A stretch of DNA of 40,727 nt from an uncultured Porphyromonadaceae bacterium (GCA_900546835.1 UREH01000002.1:1-40727), one strand, 5' to 3'; counted from the stretch's first letter, positions 17,399 to 26,398 are shown. Numbers and translations: made by a program. Notes: a model not told the origin generated them from the letters alone.

Positions 17399-17853
17399 GC
17401 GGCCGGACGGCCCGTCGCGGGCCATGCTCCCACATTGGAGCGTGAGCGTGAGGAAAGTCCGGGCAACGAAGAGCACCATCCTTCCTAACAGAAAGGCACG
17501 GGCAACCGTGCAGGCAACGTGACAGAAAACAACCGCCCCACTTATGGCGGGGTAAGGGTGAAAAGGCGGGGTAAGAGCCCACCGGGCGCCATCGCGAGTT
17601 GGCGCGCCGCACGGTCTGATGGGTTGCAAGGTCAAGTATACCGGCAGTGGAGCGCTGCTTCGGCCCCAGAGGCCGGCTGCTCCGGATGGGCTGCTCGCCC
17701 ATTTGCCGGGGGGTAGACCGCTTTAGCCCGCGGGCAACCGCGCGGCATAGATAAATGACGGGCCGACACGGCGTCGGATTGCCATCGCGCAATCCCCCGG
17801 CCTCGAAAAACGAACAAATAGTGTCGACATAACCCGGCTTACAGTCCGGCCGC
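17399..17853 (+). ncRNA. rnpB: RNase P RNA, bacterial type A
   Basis: The catalytic RNA that trims tRNA 5' ends. Conserved parts are visible in order: P1 5' strand GCGGCCGGA at 17399-17407, the P4 core GAGGAAAGTCCGGGC at 17450-17464, ACAGAAAAC near 17521, GGGTAAGGGTGAAAAGG at about 17549-17565, GGTAAGAGCCCACCGG just after, and CCCGGCTTACAG near 17833-17844. The P1 3' strand TCCGGCCGC at 17845-17853 is followed by TTTTTT. The last core reads ACATAACCCGGC against the usual ACAGAACCCGGC, one change. Length about 455 nt. It starts 71 bp after ribBA. Confidence 0.95.
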
Positions 17854-17864
17854 TTTTTTACACC

Positions 17865-17911
17865 CGAGGGGGTCGCGCCTCCGGCATCACGCCGGCGATG
17901 CGGCCCCCTCG
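17865..17911. other. Long hairpin downstream of rnpB
   Basis: CGAGGGGGTCGC (17865-17876) pairs with GCGGCCCCCTCG (17900-17911) with one G-T pair, enclosing a smaller CCGGC/GCCGG stem. It is not followed by a T-run. It may back up rnpB termination. The stretch from 17912 to 18170 is the leader of the oxalate cluster; I see no clear TAnnTTTG box there. Confidence 0.5.
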
Positions 17912-18170
17912 CCGTATCTCCACGCCGACAAATCTTTATTATCCACAGAATTACGGATTGCCGGCAGCGACCTTCACGGCTTTATGGCGGAGTTTTAGCA
18001 ATTATAAAATCTTTTTATCATACGAAATCTAACCAAATGTTTGCGGCCGTTGTTATATTCTCGAAAGCATCCGAACGGCTAGCGATTCAGTTGCCGCCGT
18101 GTGGACGCCGACACGACGGATTGAAAAAAAAACACTATATAATCAAACGACTAAAAAAAATATTGATACT

Positions 18171-19466
18171 ATGAACACCGCTCCTCTGAAAGGCATTAAG
18201 GTTGTTGACTTCACCAACGTACAGTCCGGTCCTTCCTGCACGCAGATGCTCGCATGGCTCGGCGCCGAAGTTGTAAAAATCGAACGTCCCGGATCGGGCG
18301 ACGCAACGCGTAACGAGCTTCAATTCGACCCCGACTGTCCGAGCTACTATTTCCTGCAGCTCAACAGCGACAAGAAATCGCTCACACTCGACGCCGCCAC
18401 CCCCGACGGCAAGGAAATTCTGACAAAACTGATTAAGGGCGCAGACATATTCGTGGAAAACCTCCACCCGGGTGCTATGGATAAACTGGGATTCAGCTGG
18501 GAGGCCGTCCACGCCCTCAACCCGCGCTGTATCTACGGCACCATCAAGGGCTTCCCTCCCACATCGAAATACAAAGACCTCAAGGCCTATGAGCCTATCG
18601 CACAGGTAACGGCCGCAGCCGCCACTACCACCGGCTGGTATTCAGGCGACTACAACATTCCTACCCAGAGCGGCGCAGCCCTCGGCGATTCCAACACCGG
18701 CATGCACTTGCTTATCGGCCTGCTGGCAGCCCTGCAACTGCGCAACCAGACCGGTGAAGGCACCTACGTATACCAGTCGATGCACAATGCCTGCCTCAAC
18801 CTCTGCCGTATCAAGACCCGCGACCAGCTCACCCTCGACAAGATCGGCTACCTCACCCAGTACATGCAGTACCCCAACGAAAAGTTCCCCGACTACGTTC
18901 CGCGTTCGGGCAACACCGAGGGTTCGGGCGTGCTCGGCTGGACCTACAAATGTAAAGGATGGCAGACCGACCCCAACGACTATTGCTACATAATCTTCCA
19001 GCGTGGCGCCAAGGACTTTGAGAAAGCCTGCAAGGCCTTCGGCTTTGAGGATTGGCTCACCAACCCCGACTTCAACACCGCCGACGCACGCGACCGTCAC
19101 AAACTGCAACTCATCGACCGCGTACAGGCCTGGGCTCTCCAGTTCGACAAATACGAAATCGTCGAAAAGCTGGCACCCTTCGGCGTTCCCTGCGCTCCGG
19201 TACTCAACACCAAGGAGATCATGGACGACCAGACCCTTTACGACGGCAACACCCTCGTGAAAATCGACCAGGGCGGCAAGGTCGGCGAATTCGTAACGGT
19301 GGGATGTCCATTCACCATCTCGGACTACACCCCGACCTACGGTCCGTGTCCTACGCTGGGCGGCAACAACGACGAAGTGCTCAAGAGCCTCGGTTATACC
19401 GAAGAACAGATTCAGCAGTTCGCCACGAACGGCACCACCGAGCCTCTGCCCAACGGCCAGATGTAA
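18171..19466 (+). CDS. frc: Formyl-CoA:oxalate CoA-transferase
   Basis: Moves CoA from formyl-CoA to oxalate, giving oxalyl-CoA and formate. The 431-residue class III CoA-transferase begins MNTAPLKGIKVVDFTNVQSG and carries GPSCTQMLAWLGAEVVKIE. The catalytic aspartate is in GAALGDSNTGMHL (Asp173, equivalent to Asp169 of the Oxalobacter enzyme), followed by LLAALQLRNQTGEG. Resemblance to Oxalobacter Frc runs over the full length, including GWTYKCKGW and the C-terminal LGGNNDEVLKSLG. Start at 18171; an upstream in-frame ATG lies in an A-rich leader. oxc follows after 348 bp, so the pair makes the oxalate cycle. Confidence 0.93.
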   Translation: MNTAPLKGIKVVDFTNVQSGPSCTQMLAWLGAEVVKIERPGSGDATRNELQFDPDCPSYYFLQLNSDKKSLTLDAATPDGKEILTKLIKGADIFVENLHPGAMDKLGFSWEAVHALNPRCIYGTIKGFPPTSKYKDLKAYEPIAQVTAAAATTTGWYSGDYNIPTQSGAALGDSNTGMHLLIGLLAALQLRNQTGEGTYVYQSMHNACLNLCRIKTRDQLTLDKIGYLTQYMQYPNEKFPDYVPRSGNTEGSGVLGWTYKCKGWQTDPNDYCYIIFQRGAKDFEKACKAFGFEDWLTNPDFNTADARDRHKLQLIDRVQAWALQFDKYEIVEKLAPFGVPCAPVLNTKEIMDDQTLYDGNTLVKIDQGGKVGEFVTVGCPFTISDYTPTYGPCPTLGGNNDEVLKSLGYTEEQIQQFATNGTTEPLPNGQM

Positions 19467-19612
19467 GCGGTGTTCCATCCGCGCCGGCCTGAAGAGAATG
19501 CCGGCACGACAATATAAAATATAATCTGCGAAATGACCTGCCGGGGGAAGGGAACTCCCCCGAAGCCGAAGCCCGAGCGAGGGCAACGCGGTTTCCCCCG
19601 GAATCTTCGAAT

Positions 19613-19693
19613 ATAGTTTTTAGTTGTTAGTTTTTGGTTGTCGGCCGAGGTAACTCGGAACCGAGTTACCGAGGCCTGACAACTAAAAACTAT
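19613..19693. other. 81-nt nested inverted repeat between frc and oxc
   Basis: Outer arms of 15 bp are perfect (19613-19627 with 19679-19693, core AGTTTTTAGTTGT). The inner stem is 10 bp perfect (GGTAACTCGG 19649-19658 with CCGAGTTACC 19661-19670, loop AA), extended by GGCC pairs across a tandem GA/GA mismatch. The left outer arm is followed by a near copy of itself (19628-19641), so two alternative outer stems are possible. The same word AACTAAAAACTAA recurs at 21645-21657 before the AEC gene. It could be an RNA processing or stabilising element, an attenuator, or a small repeat element. Confidence 0.8.
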
Positions 19694-19814
19694 CAGAACA
19701 TACCACAAGGGGCCAGCCCCTTTCCAACATATCAACCAAACCTACGACCGAAGCGCCGGCCTCAACGCAATCTCTATTCCCGGCCGGCGCTTCATCAACT
19801 TCCAACTATAAGCT

Positions 19815-21575
19815 ATGCAGAACACTCCTTCCACACCGGCCAACACTACATGCAACTGTCAGCAGCCCGCTCCGAAATATCCCGAGCAGGTTACAGGCAT
19901 GTACGTTCTGGCACGCGCCCTTAAAAATATCGGTATCAAGAACGTCTACGGCCTTGTAGGCATCCCCATCACCGAGGCAGCCTATATGGTTCAGGGTCAG
20001 GGCATCCGTTTCGTAGGCTTCCGCCACGAGCAGCAGGCCGGCATGGCCGCGGCCACCGAGGGATATCTTACGAAAACCCCGGGCGTGCTGATGACGGTAT
20101 CGTCGCTCGGCTTCCTCAACGGACTGACGGCTACTGCCAACGCCACCGTAAACTGCTACCCGATGATTCAGATTTCGGGCGCCTCCGACCCCACGATGGT
20201 AGACATGAACATGGGCACCTACGAGCAGCTCGACCAGTTCAACACCGCAAAGCCTCTGGTCAAAGCCGCCTTCCGATGCAGTAAAGCCGAGGACATACCT
20301 TCGGCCGTAGCACGCGCATATCGCGTGGCTGTATCCGGTCGCCCCGGCGGCGTCTACATCGACATGACCACTCCGGCACTCGGACAGGTGATGAACCGTG
20401 AGGACGCCGACAAACTTTTCCATGAACCTGTCGACATCTACTCACCCGTAGCCCCCAACCAGGCCTCGGTGGAACGCGCCTCCCACATTCTGGCCGCCGC
20501 AAAGCATCCTGCAATCCTTCTTGGCAAAGGCGCGGCCTACGCACAGATCGACGACAGAATCAAGGACCTTATCGAGACCTACAGCATCCCCTACCTCCCC
20601 ATGTCGATGGCCAAGGGCCTGATGCCCGACGACGGTCCGCTGAGTGCCCTCTCCTGTCGCTCCACAATCATGAAGGAAGCCGACGTTGTGATGGTGGTAG
20701 GTGCACGCCTCAACTGGATGCTATCGTTCGGACGCGGCAAGTGGAATCCCGCCATGAAGTTTATCCAGCTCGACGTGGCTCCTGAGGAAATCGACGTGAA
20801 CGTGCCCATCGCCGCCCCCGTGGTGGGAGACCTCGGACTCTCGCTCGACGCAATCCTCGCCGCCTTGAAGACGCGCAAAATGAGCGCCGATCCGGCATGG
20901 GTTCCCGCCCTGCAGGCGGAAACCAAGGCCAAAGGCGTAAAATTCCAGGAGCGTCTGACCGCCAACAAGACTGCGATGCCGATGGACCACTGGACTGCTC
21001 TTGGCGTAATCAAGCCCCATATCGAAAGCAATCCCGACATCATCCTCGTAAACGAAGGTGCCAACACCCTCGACGATACCCGCGACGCCATCAACATGAG
21101 TCTGCCGCGCCACCGCGTGGACTGCGCTACATGGGCCATCATGGGTATGGGTATGGGCTCGATGGTCGGAGCAGCCGTGGCGACCGGCAAACAGGTTGTC
21201 GCCATCGAAGGCGACTCGGCGTTCGGCTTCTCGGGCATGGACTTCTCCACGGCATGTCGCTTCCAGCTTCCCGTCACCGTGGTAGTATTCAACAACGGCG
21301 GCATCTACAACGGAATCGGCAAGCCTATGGACAATACCACCGACCCGGCCCCGACCACTCTCGACATCAATGCCCGCTACGACAAAATCGCCGAAGCATT
21401 CGGCGCGCAGGCCTACTACGTGCAGACACCTGAAGAGCTCGACAAGGCTCTCACCGAGGCTATCGCCTCAAAGAAACCCGCGCTGATCGATGTACAGCTC
21501 GCTGCCGATTCGGGCAAGGAAAGCGGCCACATAGACTATCTCAACCCGGCCCCGCTGCAGCAGATTACAGTCTGA
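19815..21575 (+). CDS. oxc: Oxalyl-CoA decarboxylase
   Basis: TPP enzyme that splits oxalyl-CoA into formyl-CoA and CO2, regenerating the donor for Frc. The 586-residue protein has the N-terminal TPP domain with GLVGIPITEAAY and the cofactor-activating Glu in GFRHEQQAGMAA (about residue 74), and SSLGFLNGLTATANA. The central domain has the ILLGKGAAYAQ segment, and the C-terminal TPP-magnesium motif is GDSAFGFSGMDFSTACRFQL ending in VFNNGGIYNGIG. An extra N-terminal stretch of about 28 residues with CNCQQPAPKYPEQ precedes the domain. Together with frc this is strong evidence for oxalate catabolism. Confidence 0.94.
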   Translation: MQNTPSTPANTTCNCQQPAPKYPEQVTGMYVLARALKNIGIKNVYGLVGIPITEAAYMVQGQGIRFVGFRHEQQAGMAAATEGYLTKTPGVLMTVSSLGFLNGLTATANATVNCYPMIQISGASDPTMVDMNMGTYEQLDQFNTAKPLVKAAFRCSKAEDIPSAVARAYRVAVSGRPGGVYIDMTTPALGQVMNREDADKLFHEPVDIYSPVAPNQASVERASHILAAAKHPAILLGKGAAYAQIDDRIKDLIETYSIPYLPMSMAKGLMPDDGPLSALSCRSTIMKEADVVMVVGARLNWMLSFGRGKWNPAMKFIQLDVAPEEIDVNVPIAAPVVGDLGLSLDAILAALKTRKMSADPAWVPALQAETKAKGVKFQERLTANKTAMPMDHWTALGVIKPHIESNPDIILVNEGANTLDDTRDAINMSLPRHRVDCATWAIMGMGMGSMVGAAVATGKQVVAIEGDSAFGFSGMDFSTACRFQLPVTVVVFNNGGIYNGIGKPMDNTTDPAPTTLDINARYDKIAEAFGAQAYYVQTPEELDKALTEAIASKKPALIDVQLAADSGKESGHIDYLNPAPLQQITV

Positions 21576-21596
21576 ATTCCCTACACTCTCAACCTA

Positions 21597-21633
21597 CCGC
21601 CGGGCTCCGGCCGACACGCCGGAGCCACGGCGG
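21597..21633. other. Strong hairpin between oxc and the AEC carrier gene
   Basis: CCGCCGGGCTCCGG (21597-21610) pairs with CCGGAGCC-A-CGGCGG (21619-21633): 14 bp with one bulged A and an 8-nt loop. It is not followed by a T-run (CTCTTCACTTTC), so it may partly terminate or protect the upstream mRNA. Confidence 0.75.
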
Positions 21634-21676
21634 CTCTTCACTTTCAACTAAAAACTAACTTCAAGACAACAGGATT

Positions 21677-22657
21677 ATGCTACACATCATCATCTACGCG
21701 ATTGTCCCGATATTCGTTGTAATGATCGCCGGATTCATCGCAGGGAAAAAGGGTGCGTTCAGCGGCAAGGATGCGAAAGCCTTCAATAAGGTTGTGCTCG
21801 ACTTTGCATTGCCGGCAGCCCTTTTCGTTTCGATTGTCGATGCAAGCCGTGAGATGCTCGTGCGCGATATCAAGCTATCGCTGATTTCGCTTGTCGGCAT
21901 CATGGTCTGCTTCATGATTGTCTATTTCATCTACGCCAAGTGTTTCAAAGACACCAACAAGGCCGACGGCGCCATAATGGCCCTCGTGTGCGGTTCGCCA
22001 ACCATCGGCTTCCTCGGCTTCGCCGTGCTGGAGCCTATTTTCGGCACAACCCCTTATGTGGCTCTCGTGGTAGCCATAGTCGGCATCGTGGTCAACGCGG
22101 TAGGCATTCCCGTAGGCCTCTCGCTGCTCAATTCCGCCAATGAGAAGCTCAAACCGCTGCCTGCCGGAGCCAAGAAGCCATCGGCATGGGGTCCGGTGAT
22201 CCACGCCCTCGAACAGCCGGTGGCATGGGCTCCTATCCTTGCCGTAATCTGGGTGATTGTCGGACTTCCCTGGCCGAAATGGGCGAGCCCCTCGTTCGAC
22301 CTCATCAAAGGTGCCAACGCCTCGATGGCCGTATTTGCCGCAGGCGTAACGCTGTCGGCAGTCAAGGTGACCGTCAACTGGCAGGCAGTTCTGGGTGTTA
22401 TCCTCAAGCTGTTCATGATGCCGGCATTCGTGCTTGCTCTCGGTCTGATCTTCCACATGGATCTTCTCAACCTCAAGATGCTTGTGGTGGCCTGCACGCT
22501 TCCTCCAGCCTTCTCGGGCATCATTATCGCCTCGGAATACGACACCTACGTGGCTACCTCTACCTCCTCGCTTGCGCTCAACATGATAGTATTCATCGGA
22601 GCGCTCCCGCTCTGGATCTGGCTCACCGAAGTGTTCTATCACATGTTCTTAGGCTGA
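21677..22657 (+). CDS. AEC-family membrane transporter, putative oxalate/formate carrier
   Basis: A 326-residue integral membrane protein of the auxin efflux carrier (AEC) family, with about ten helices, starting MLHIIIYAIVPIFVVMIAGF and FNKVVLDFALPAALFVSIV. The second half repeats the fold (SMAVFAAGVTLSAVKV, LNLKMLVVACTLPPAFSGII). E. coli has the same company in yfdW (frc), yfdU (oxc) and yfdV (AEC), and here the gene follows oxc after about 100 bp. Oxalate uptake or oxalate/formate exchange is therefore the best guess, from context only; the substrate cannot be read from the sequence. Confidence 0.88.
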   Translation: MLHIIIYAIVPIFVVMIAGFIAGKKGAFSGKDAKAFNKVVLDFALPAALFVSIVDASREMLVRDIKLSLISLVGIMVCFMIVYFIYAKCFKDTNKADGAIMALVCGSPTIGFLGFAVLEPIFGTTPYVALVVAIVGIVVNAVGIPVGLSLLNSANEKLKPLPAGAKKPSAWGPVIHALEQPVAWAPILAVIWVIVGLPWPKWASPSFDLIKGANASMAVFAAGVTLSAVKVTVNWQAVLGVILKLFMMPAFVLALGLIFHMDLLNLKMLVVACTLPPAFSGIIIASEYDTYVATSTSSLALNMIVFIGALPLWIWLTEVFYHMFLG

Positions 22658-22712
22658 CGCCACGCCGACCGTCGGACATTGATTCCTTTATAACTCTATA
22701 GTTCTCCCGACT

Positions 22713-22753
22713 CCGGGCCGCTCACCCTGTTCACACCGAAGTGGGCGGCCCGG
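22713..22753. other. Strong hairpin between the AEC gene and the NifJ-like gene
   Basis: CCGGGCCGCTCAC (22713-22725) pairs with GTGGGCGGCCCGG (22741-22753), 13 positions with one T-G wobble, around a 15-nt loop. It lies midway in the 142-bp gap and has no T-run after it. Confidence 0.75.
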
Positions 22754-22782
22754 ATCATTTCCGGATTCCATCACCAAACCAA

Positions 22783-22799
22783 AAAGTTGAATCAACTTT
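22783..22799. promoter_or_regulatory. Perfect palindrome touching the NifJ-like start codon
   Basis: AAAGTTGA-A-TCAACTTT is a perfect 8+1+8 inverted repeat that ends directly before the ATG at 22800. As RNA the single-nucleotide loop would be strained, but a shortened stem would still mask the start region; as DNA it could be an operator. It may also be chance in an A/T-rich leader. Confidence 0.5.
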
Positions 22800-25700
22800 A
22801 TGGCAAAACAGATAATGGACGGCTGTACGGCCGCCACCCACATAGCCTACGCACTGAGCGACGTGGCCACCATCTACCCCATCACGCCCGTGGCCTCTAT
22901 GGGCGAGATTGCCCAGCAATGGGGCATGAAAGGACGTAAGAACTACATGGGAGTGCCTATGCGCGTCGAGGAACTCGAAAGCGAGCTTGGCGCTGCCGGA
23001 GCCTGCCACGGCGCCCTGGCCGCCGGATCGCTGGCAACGACGTTCACCAATTCGCAGGGGCTGATGCTGATGCTCCCCAACATGTTCAAGATGGCCGGAA
23101 ACATGGTTCCGGCGGTATTCCACGTCGGCGCCCGCTCGCTCGCCACCCACGCGCTGAGCATCTTTGGCGACCACAGCGACGTGATGGCCACGCGAACCAC
23201 CGGCTTCTCCGTCCTCGCCTCGGCGTCCGTGCAGGAGACAATGGATCTCGCCCTTGTAGCCCATCTGGCAGCCATTGAGGGGAGCATGCCGGTGCTTCAC
23301 TTCTTCGACGGCTGGCGCACCTCGGGCCAGATGGCCACAATCGACGTTATCGACTACGCGACAATATGGCCGCTGATCGACCGCGAGGCGATAGCGCGAT
23401 TCCGCACCATGGCTCTGAACCCCGACCACCCCACCCTGCGTGGGTCGGCCCAGAATCCCGACGTATATTTCCAGAACGTCGAGGCCTCCAATCCCTCCTA
23501 CATGGCATTCCCCACAATCGTGCAGGGAATGATGGACCGCGTGGCGAAAGCTACGGGACGCCAGTACCACCTCTTCGACTATGTCGGCGCGCCCGACGCC
23601 GAGGTAGTGCTCGTATCAATGGCTTCGAGCTGCGAGGTAATCGAGCAGACCGTGGCCGACCTCAACCGACGCGGCTACCGCGTGGGGCAGATTAAGGTGC
23701 GCCTCTACCGCCCCTTCAGTTCGGCCGACTTCGTGGCGGCGATTCCGCCAACGGCCCGCACCATCGTTACGCTCGACCGCACCCGGGAGGCCGGAGCCGA
23801 GGGTGAGCCGCTATTCAAGGATGTAGCCACGGCGCTGATGACCCACCGCTTCGGCGATGTCCGCATAATAGGCGGCCGCTACGGCCTTTCGAGCAAGGAT
23901 TTTTCGCCCGCAATGGTGAAGGCCGTGGTCGACGAGGCGCTTTCTCCCACTCCGCGACAGTTTTTCACCGTCGGCATCACCGACGATGTAACCCGGCTCT
24001 CGCTTGATGTCGATACGGCTTACCGCCTTTCCGACAAGGCTATGCACCAAGCCATATTTTTCGGCATGGGTTCCGACGGTACCGTGGGAGCCACAAAGCA
24101 GGCTGCCGGCATAATCGGCGATACCGAAGGACTATACGCGCAGGCGTTCTTCTCATATTCGGCAAAAAAATCAGGCGGCTATACCACCTCGGAACTCCGT
24201 ATCGCTCCCGAACCAATTCATGCCGAATATACCATTGAGAATGCCGACTATGTGGGTTGCAACAAGGACACATATGTAGACCGCTTCCGCCTCGTGGACC
24301 GTCTGCGCGACGGGGGTACCCTCGTGCTCAACTGCGCGTGGACCGACGAGGAGATGTCGACGCGCCTTCCCGCCACCCTGCGGCGCGCCATCGCGCAACG
24401 CGATATAGCCTTCTACGCCATCGACGCCCAGGCGATAGCCGCCCGCTTCGGCCTCGGCGTAAGGGTGAACATGATCCTGGAGACCATATATCTCCATCTC
24501 TCCGGCCTGATTCCGTTCGACACGGCCATCAGCCAGCTCAAGCAGAAAATCACCGAAACCTACATGCACGAAGGCGAGGCCGACGTAAATGCCAACATCC
24601 AGGCTGTGGACGCGGCCCTGCAGGGCCTGCGTCGTGTGGCCGTTCCGCCCGAGTGGGCCCGGGCCACGGATACCGATGCGTTCAAGGCTGCTGTCTATGC
24701 CCCGCAGACCGGCAACCGGCTGCTCTCGACCGTGGACTTCTTCCACAAAATCTCACAGCCGTGTATCCGACTGGAGGGAAACGAGCTGCCCGTGTCTGCC
24801 TTCACGGCCAATGGTACGATGCCGATGGGCACCACGGCCTTCGAGAAGCGCCGGATTGCAATCAATGTGCCTGAATGGGATTTCTCGAAGTGCGTGCAGT
24901 GCACGGAGTGTTCGCTTGTCTGCCCTCACGCCGCCATACGCCCCTACCTGCTCTCCGACACAGAACTGAAAGCTGCTCCCGCAGGTCTCACCACCCGTCC
25001 TGCCACGGCCAAAGGAACGGAAGTCTACCATTTCCACATTCAGGTCTACTCCGAGGACTGCACCGGATGCTCCTCGTGCGCGATAATCTGCCCGGGCCAC
25101 GCCCTGACAATGAAGCCGATTGCCACACAGCTTCCGTTGCAGATTCCGCTGCTCGAATACTGCGAGACAAAAGTATCCGACAAACAGCCGCCCGTAGAAC
25201 GATTCACAATCAACGGCTCGCAGTTCCACCAGCCTCTGCTTGAGTTCTCGGGGTGCTGCGCCGGCTGCGGCGAATCGCCATATGTAAAACTGCTCACGCA
25301 GCTTTTCGGCGAACGGCTGCTGATTGCCAACGCCACCGGATGCTCTTCGGTATGGGGAGCCAACTACCCCAGCAACGCTTACTGCTCGCGCCGGCTCGAC
25401 GGCCGCGGCCCGGCGTGGGGCAATTCGCTCTTTGAGGACAATGCGGAATACGGCTACGGCATGGCCCTGAGCCTGCGCCAGCGCCGCGAGGCCGTCGGAG
25501 CCGCTATCGCAGAGGCTTTGACCGACAAATCGCTTCCCGCCGCGCTTATTGACGCCATGCGCGCCTGGACGGCTGCGGCATCCAATCCCGAAGGCTCCTA
25601 CGAAGCCGGAAAAGCAATTGCCCAAGAACTTGGCTCGCTCCCTCCGGAGCGGATCGCCGACGGACCTCTCGCCATTATCCACGCCAATGAGGATGTGCTC

Positions 25701-26378
25701 GGCAAGAAATCCGTATGGGCTATCGGCGGCGACGGATGGGCGTACGATATCGGATTTGCCGGACTCGACCATGTACTTGCCTCGGGCGAGGACATCAATC
25801 TGCTGGTGTTGGATACCGAGTGCTATGCCAACACCGGCGGCCAGACATCGAAAGCCACGCCGCTCGGAGCGGTCACCAAGTACTCCCCCGCCGGCAAGCG
25901 GACATTCAAGAAGGATCTCGGACGCATGATGATGACCTACGGGACGGTCTATGTGGCCTCCGTAGCTCTCGGAGCCGACTTTCAGCACACTATCGATGCC
26001 TTGCGGGAGGCCGAAGCCTATCCCGGTCCCTCGATAGTGATATGCTACTGCCCCTGCCTCAACCACGGCATCCGCAAGGGGCTCGGGCACTCGATTGTAG
26101 AGGAGCGCGAAGCGGTGGAGCAGGGCTACTGGCCGGTGTACCGCTTCAATCCGGCAATTCCCGGTCCGGACGGACGCCCGACGCTTACCGACGATTCGCC
26201 CGCAGCCTCCACGCTGACTCTCGACGGCCTCAATGCCTTCCTCGACGGCGAGGACCGCTACGCCGACATCCGCCTCGTGGCTCCCGCCGACGCCACGCGC
26301 CTGCGACAGAAACTATCGGACCGGACCCGCCTCATCAATATCATAATCCGAGGGCTTTCCACTCCTTCCAAAGCCTGA
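22800..26378 (+). CDS. Pyruvate:ferredoxin oxidoreductase-type enzyme (NifJ-like), divergent
   Basis: A single-chain, TPP- and iron-sulfur-dependent 2-oxoacid:ferredoxin oxidoreductase of 1192 residues. All cofactor sites are visible: YPITP near residue 26-30, Glu62 for TPP activation in ESELGAAGA, Arg112 in VFHVGARSL (substrate carboxylate in PFOR), 8Fe ferredoxin domain CVQCTECSLVCP and CTGCSSCAIICP, proximal cluster cysteines in FSGCCAGCGESPY and ATGCSSVWGA with the fourth in CPCLNHGIRKG, and TPP motif GGDGWAYDIGFAGLDH. Deviations from the common form are YPITPVAS for YPITPSS, SELGAAGA for SEAGAAGA and EAGAEGEPL for EPGAxGEPL. It stands last in the oxalate cluster; pyruvate is the default substrate, another 2-oxoacid or an oxalate-linked role is open. 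Confidence 0.88.
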   Translation: MAKQIMDGCTAATHIAYALSDVATIYPITPVASMGEIAQQWGMKGRKNYMGVPMRVEELESELGAAGACHGALAAGSLATTFTNSQGLMLMLPNMFKMAGNMVPAVFHVGARSLATHALSIFGDHSDVMATRTTGFSVLASASVQETMDLALVAHLAAIEGSMPVLHFFDGWRTSGQMATIDVIDYATIWPLIDREAIARFRTMALNPDHPTLRGSAQNPDVYFQNVEASNPSYMAFPTIVQGMMDRVAKATGRQYHLFDYVGAPDAEVVLVSMASSCEVIEQTVADLNRRGYRVGQIKVRLYRPFSSADFVAAIPPTARTIVTLDRTREAGAEGEPLFKDVATALMTHRFGDVRIIGGRYGLSSKDFSPAMVKAVVDEALSPTPRQFFTVGITDDVTRLSLDVDTAYRLSDKAMHQAIFFGMGSDGTVGATKQAAGIIGDTEGLYAQAFFSYSAKKSGGYTTSELRIAPEPIHAEYTIENADYVGCNKDTYVDRFRLVDRLRDGGTLVLNCAWTDEEMSTRLPATLRRAIAQRDIAFYAIDAQAIAARFGLGVRVNMILETIYLHLSGLIPFDTAISQLKQKITETYMHEGEADVNANIQAVDAALQGLRRVAVPPEWARATDTDAFKAAVYAPQTGNRLLSTVDFFHKISQPCIRLEGNELPVSAFTANGTMPMGTTAFEKRRIAINVPEWDFSKCVQCTECSLVCPHAAIRPYLLSDTELKAAPAGLTTRPATAKGTEVYHFHIQVYSEDCTGCSSCAIICPGHALTMKPIATQLPLQIPLLEYCETKVSDKQPPVERFTINGSQFHQPLLEFSGCCAGCGESPYVKLLTQLFGERLLIANATGCSSVWGANYPSNAYCSRRLDGRGPAWGNSLFEDNAEYGYGMALSLRQRREAVGAAIAEALTDKSLPAALIDAMRAWTAAASNPEGSYEAGKAIAQELGSLPPERIADGPLAIIHANEDVLGKKSVWAIGGDGWAYDIGFAGLDHVLASGEDINLLVLDTECYANTGGQTSKATPLGAVTKYSPAGKRTFKKDLGRMMMTYGTVYVASVALGADFQHTIDALREAEAYPGPSIVICYCPCLNHGIRKGLGHSIVEEREAVEQGYWPVYRFNPAIPGPDGRPTLTDDSPAASTLTLDGLNAFLDGEDRYADIRLVAPADATRLRQKLSDRTRLINIIIRGLSTPSKA

Positions 26379-26398
26379 AAATGCAACCATACATAACG

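Noticed and set aside
17939-17947. Perfect DnaA box TTATCCACA upstream of the oxalate cluster
   Set aside because: It stands alone; no cluster of boxes, no AT-rich unwinding element and no dnaA/dnaN neighbour, so an origin or DnaA control is not supported.
22800-26378. Calling the NifJ-like protein an oxalate oxidoreductase
   Set aside because: Thr29 and Arg112 agree with PFOR, the CoA-binding domain is kept, and the known OOR has separate subunits. The context alone does not justify the name.
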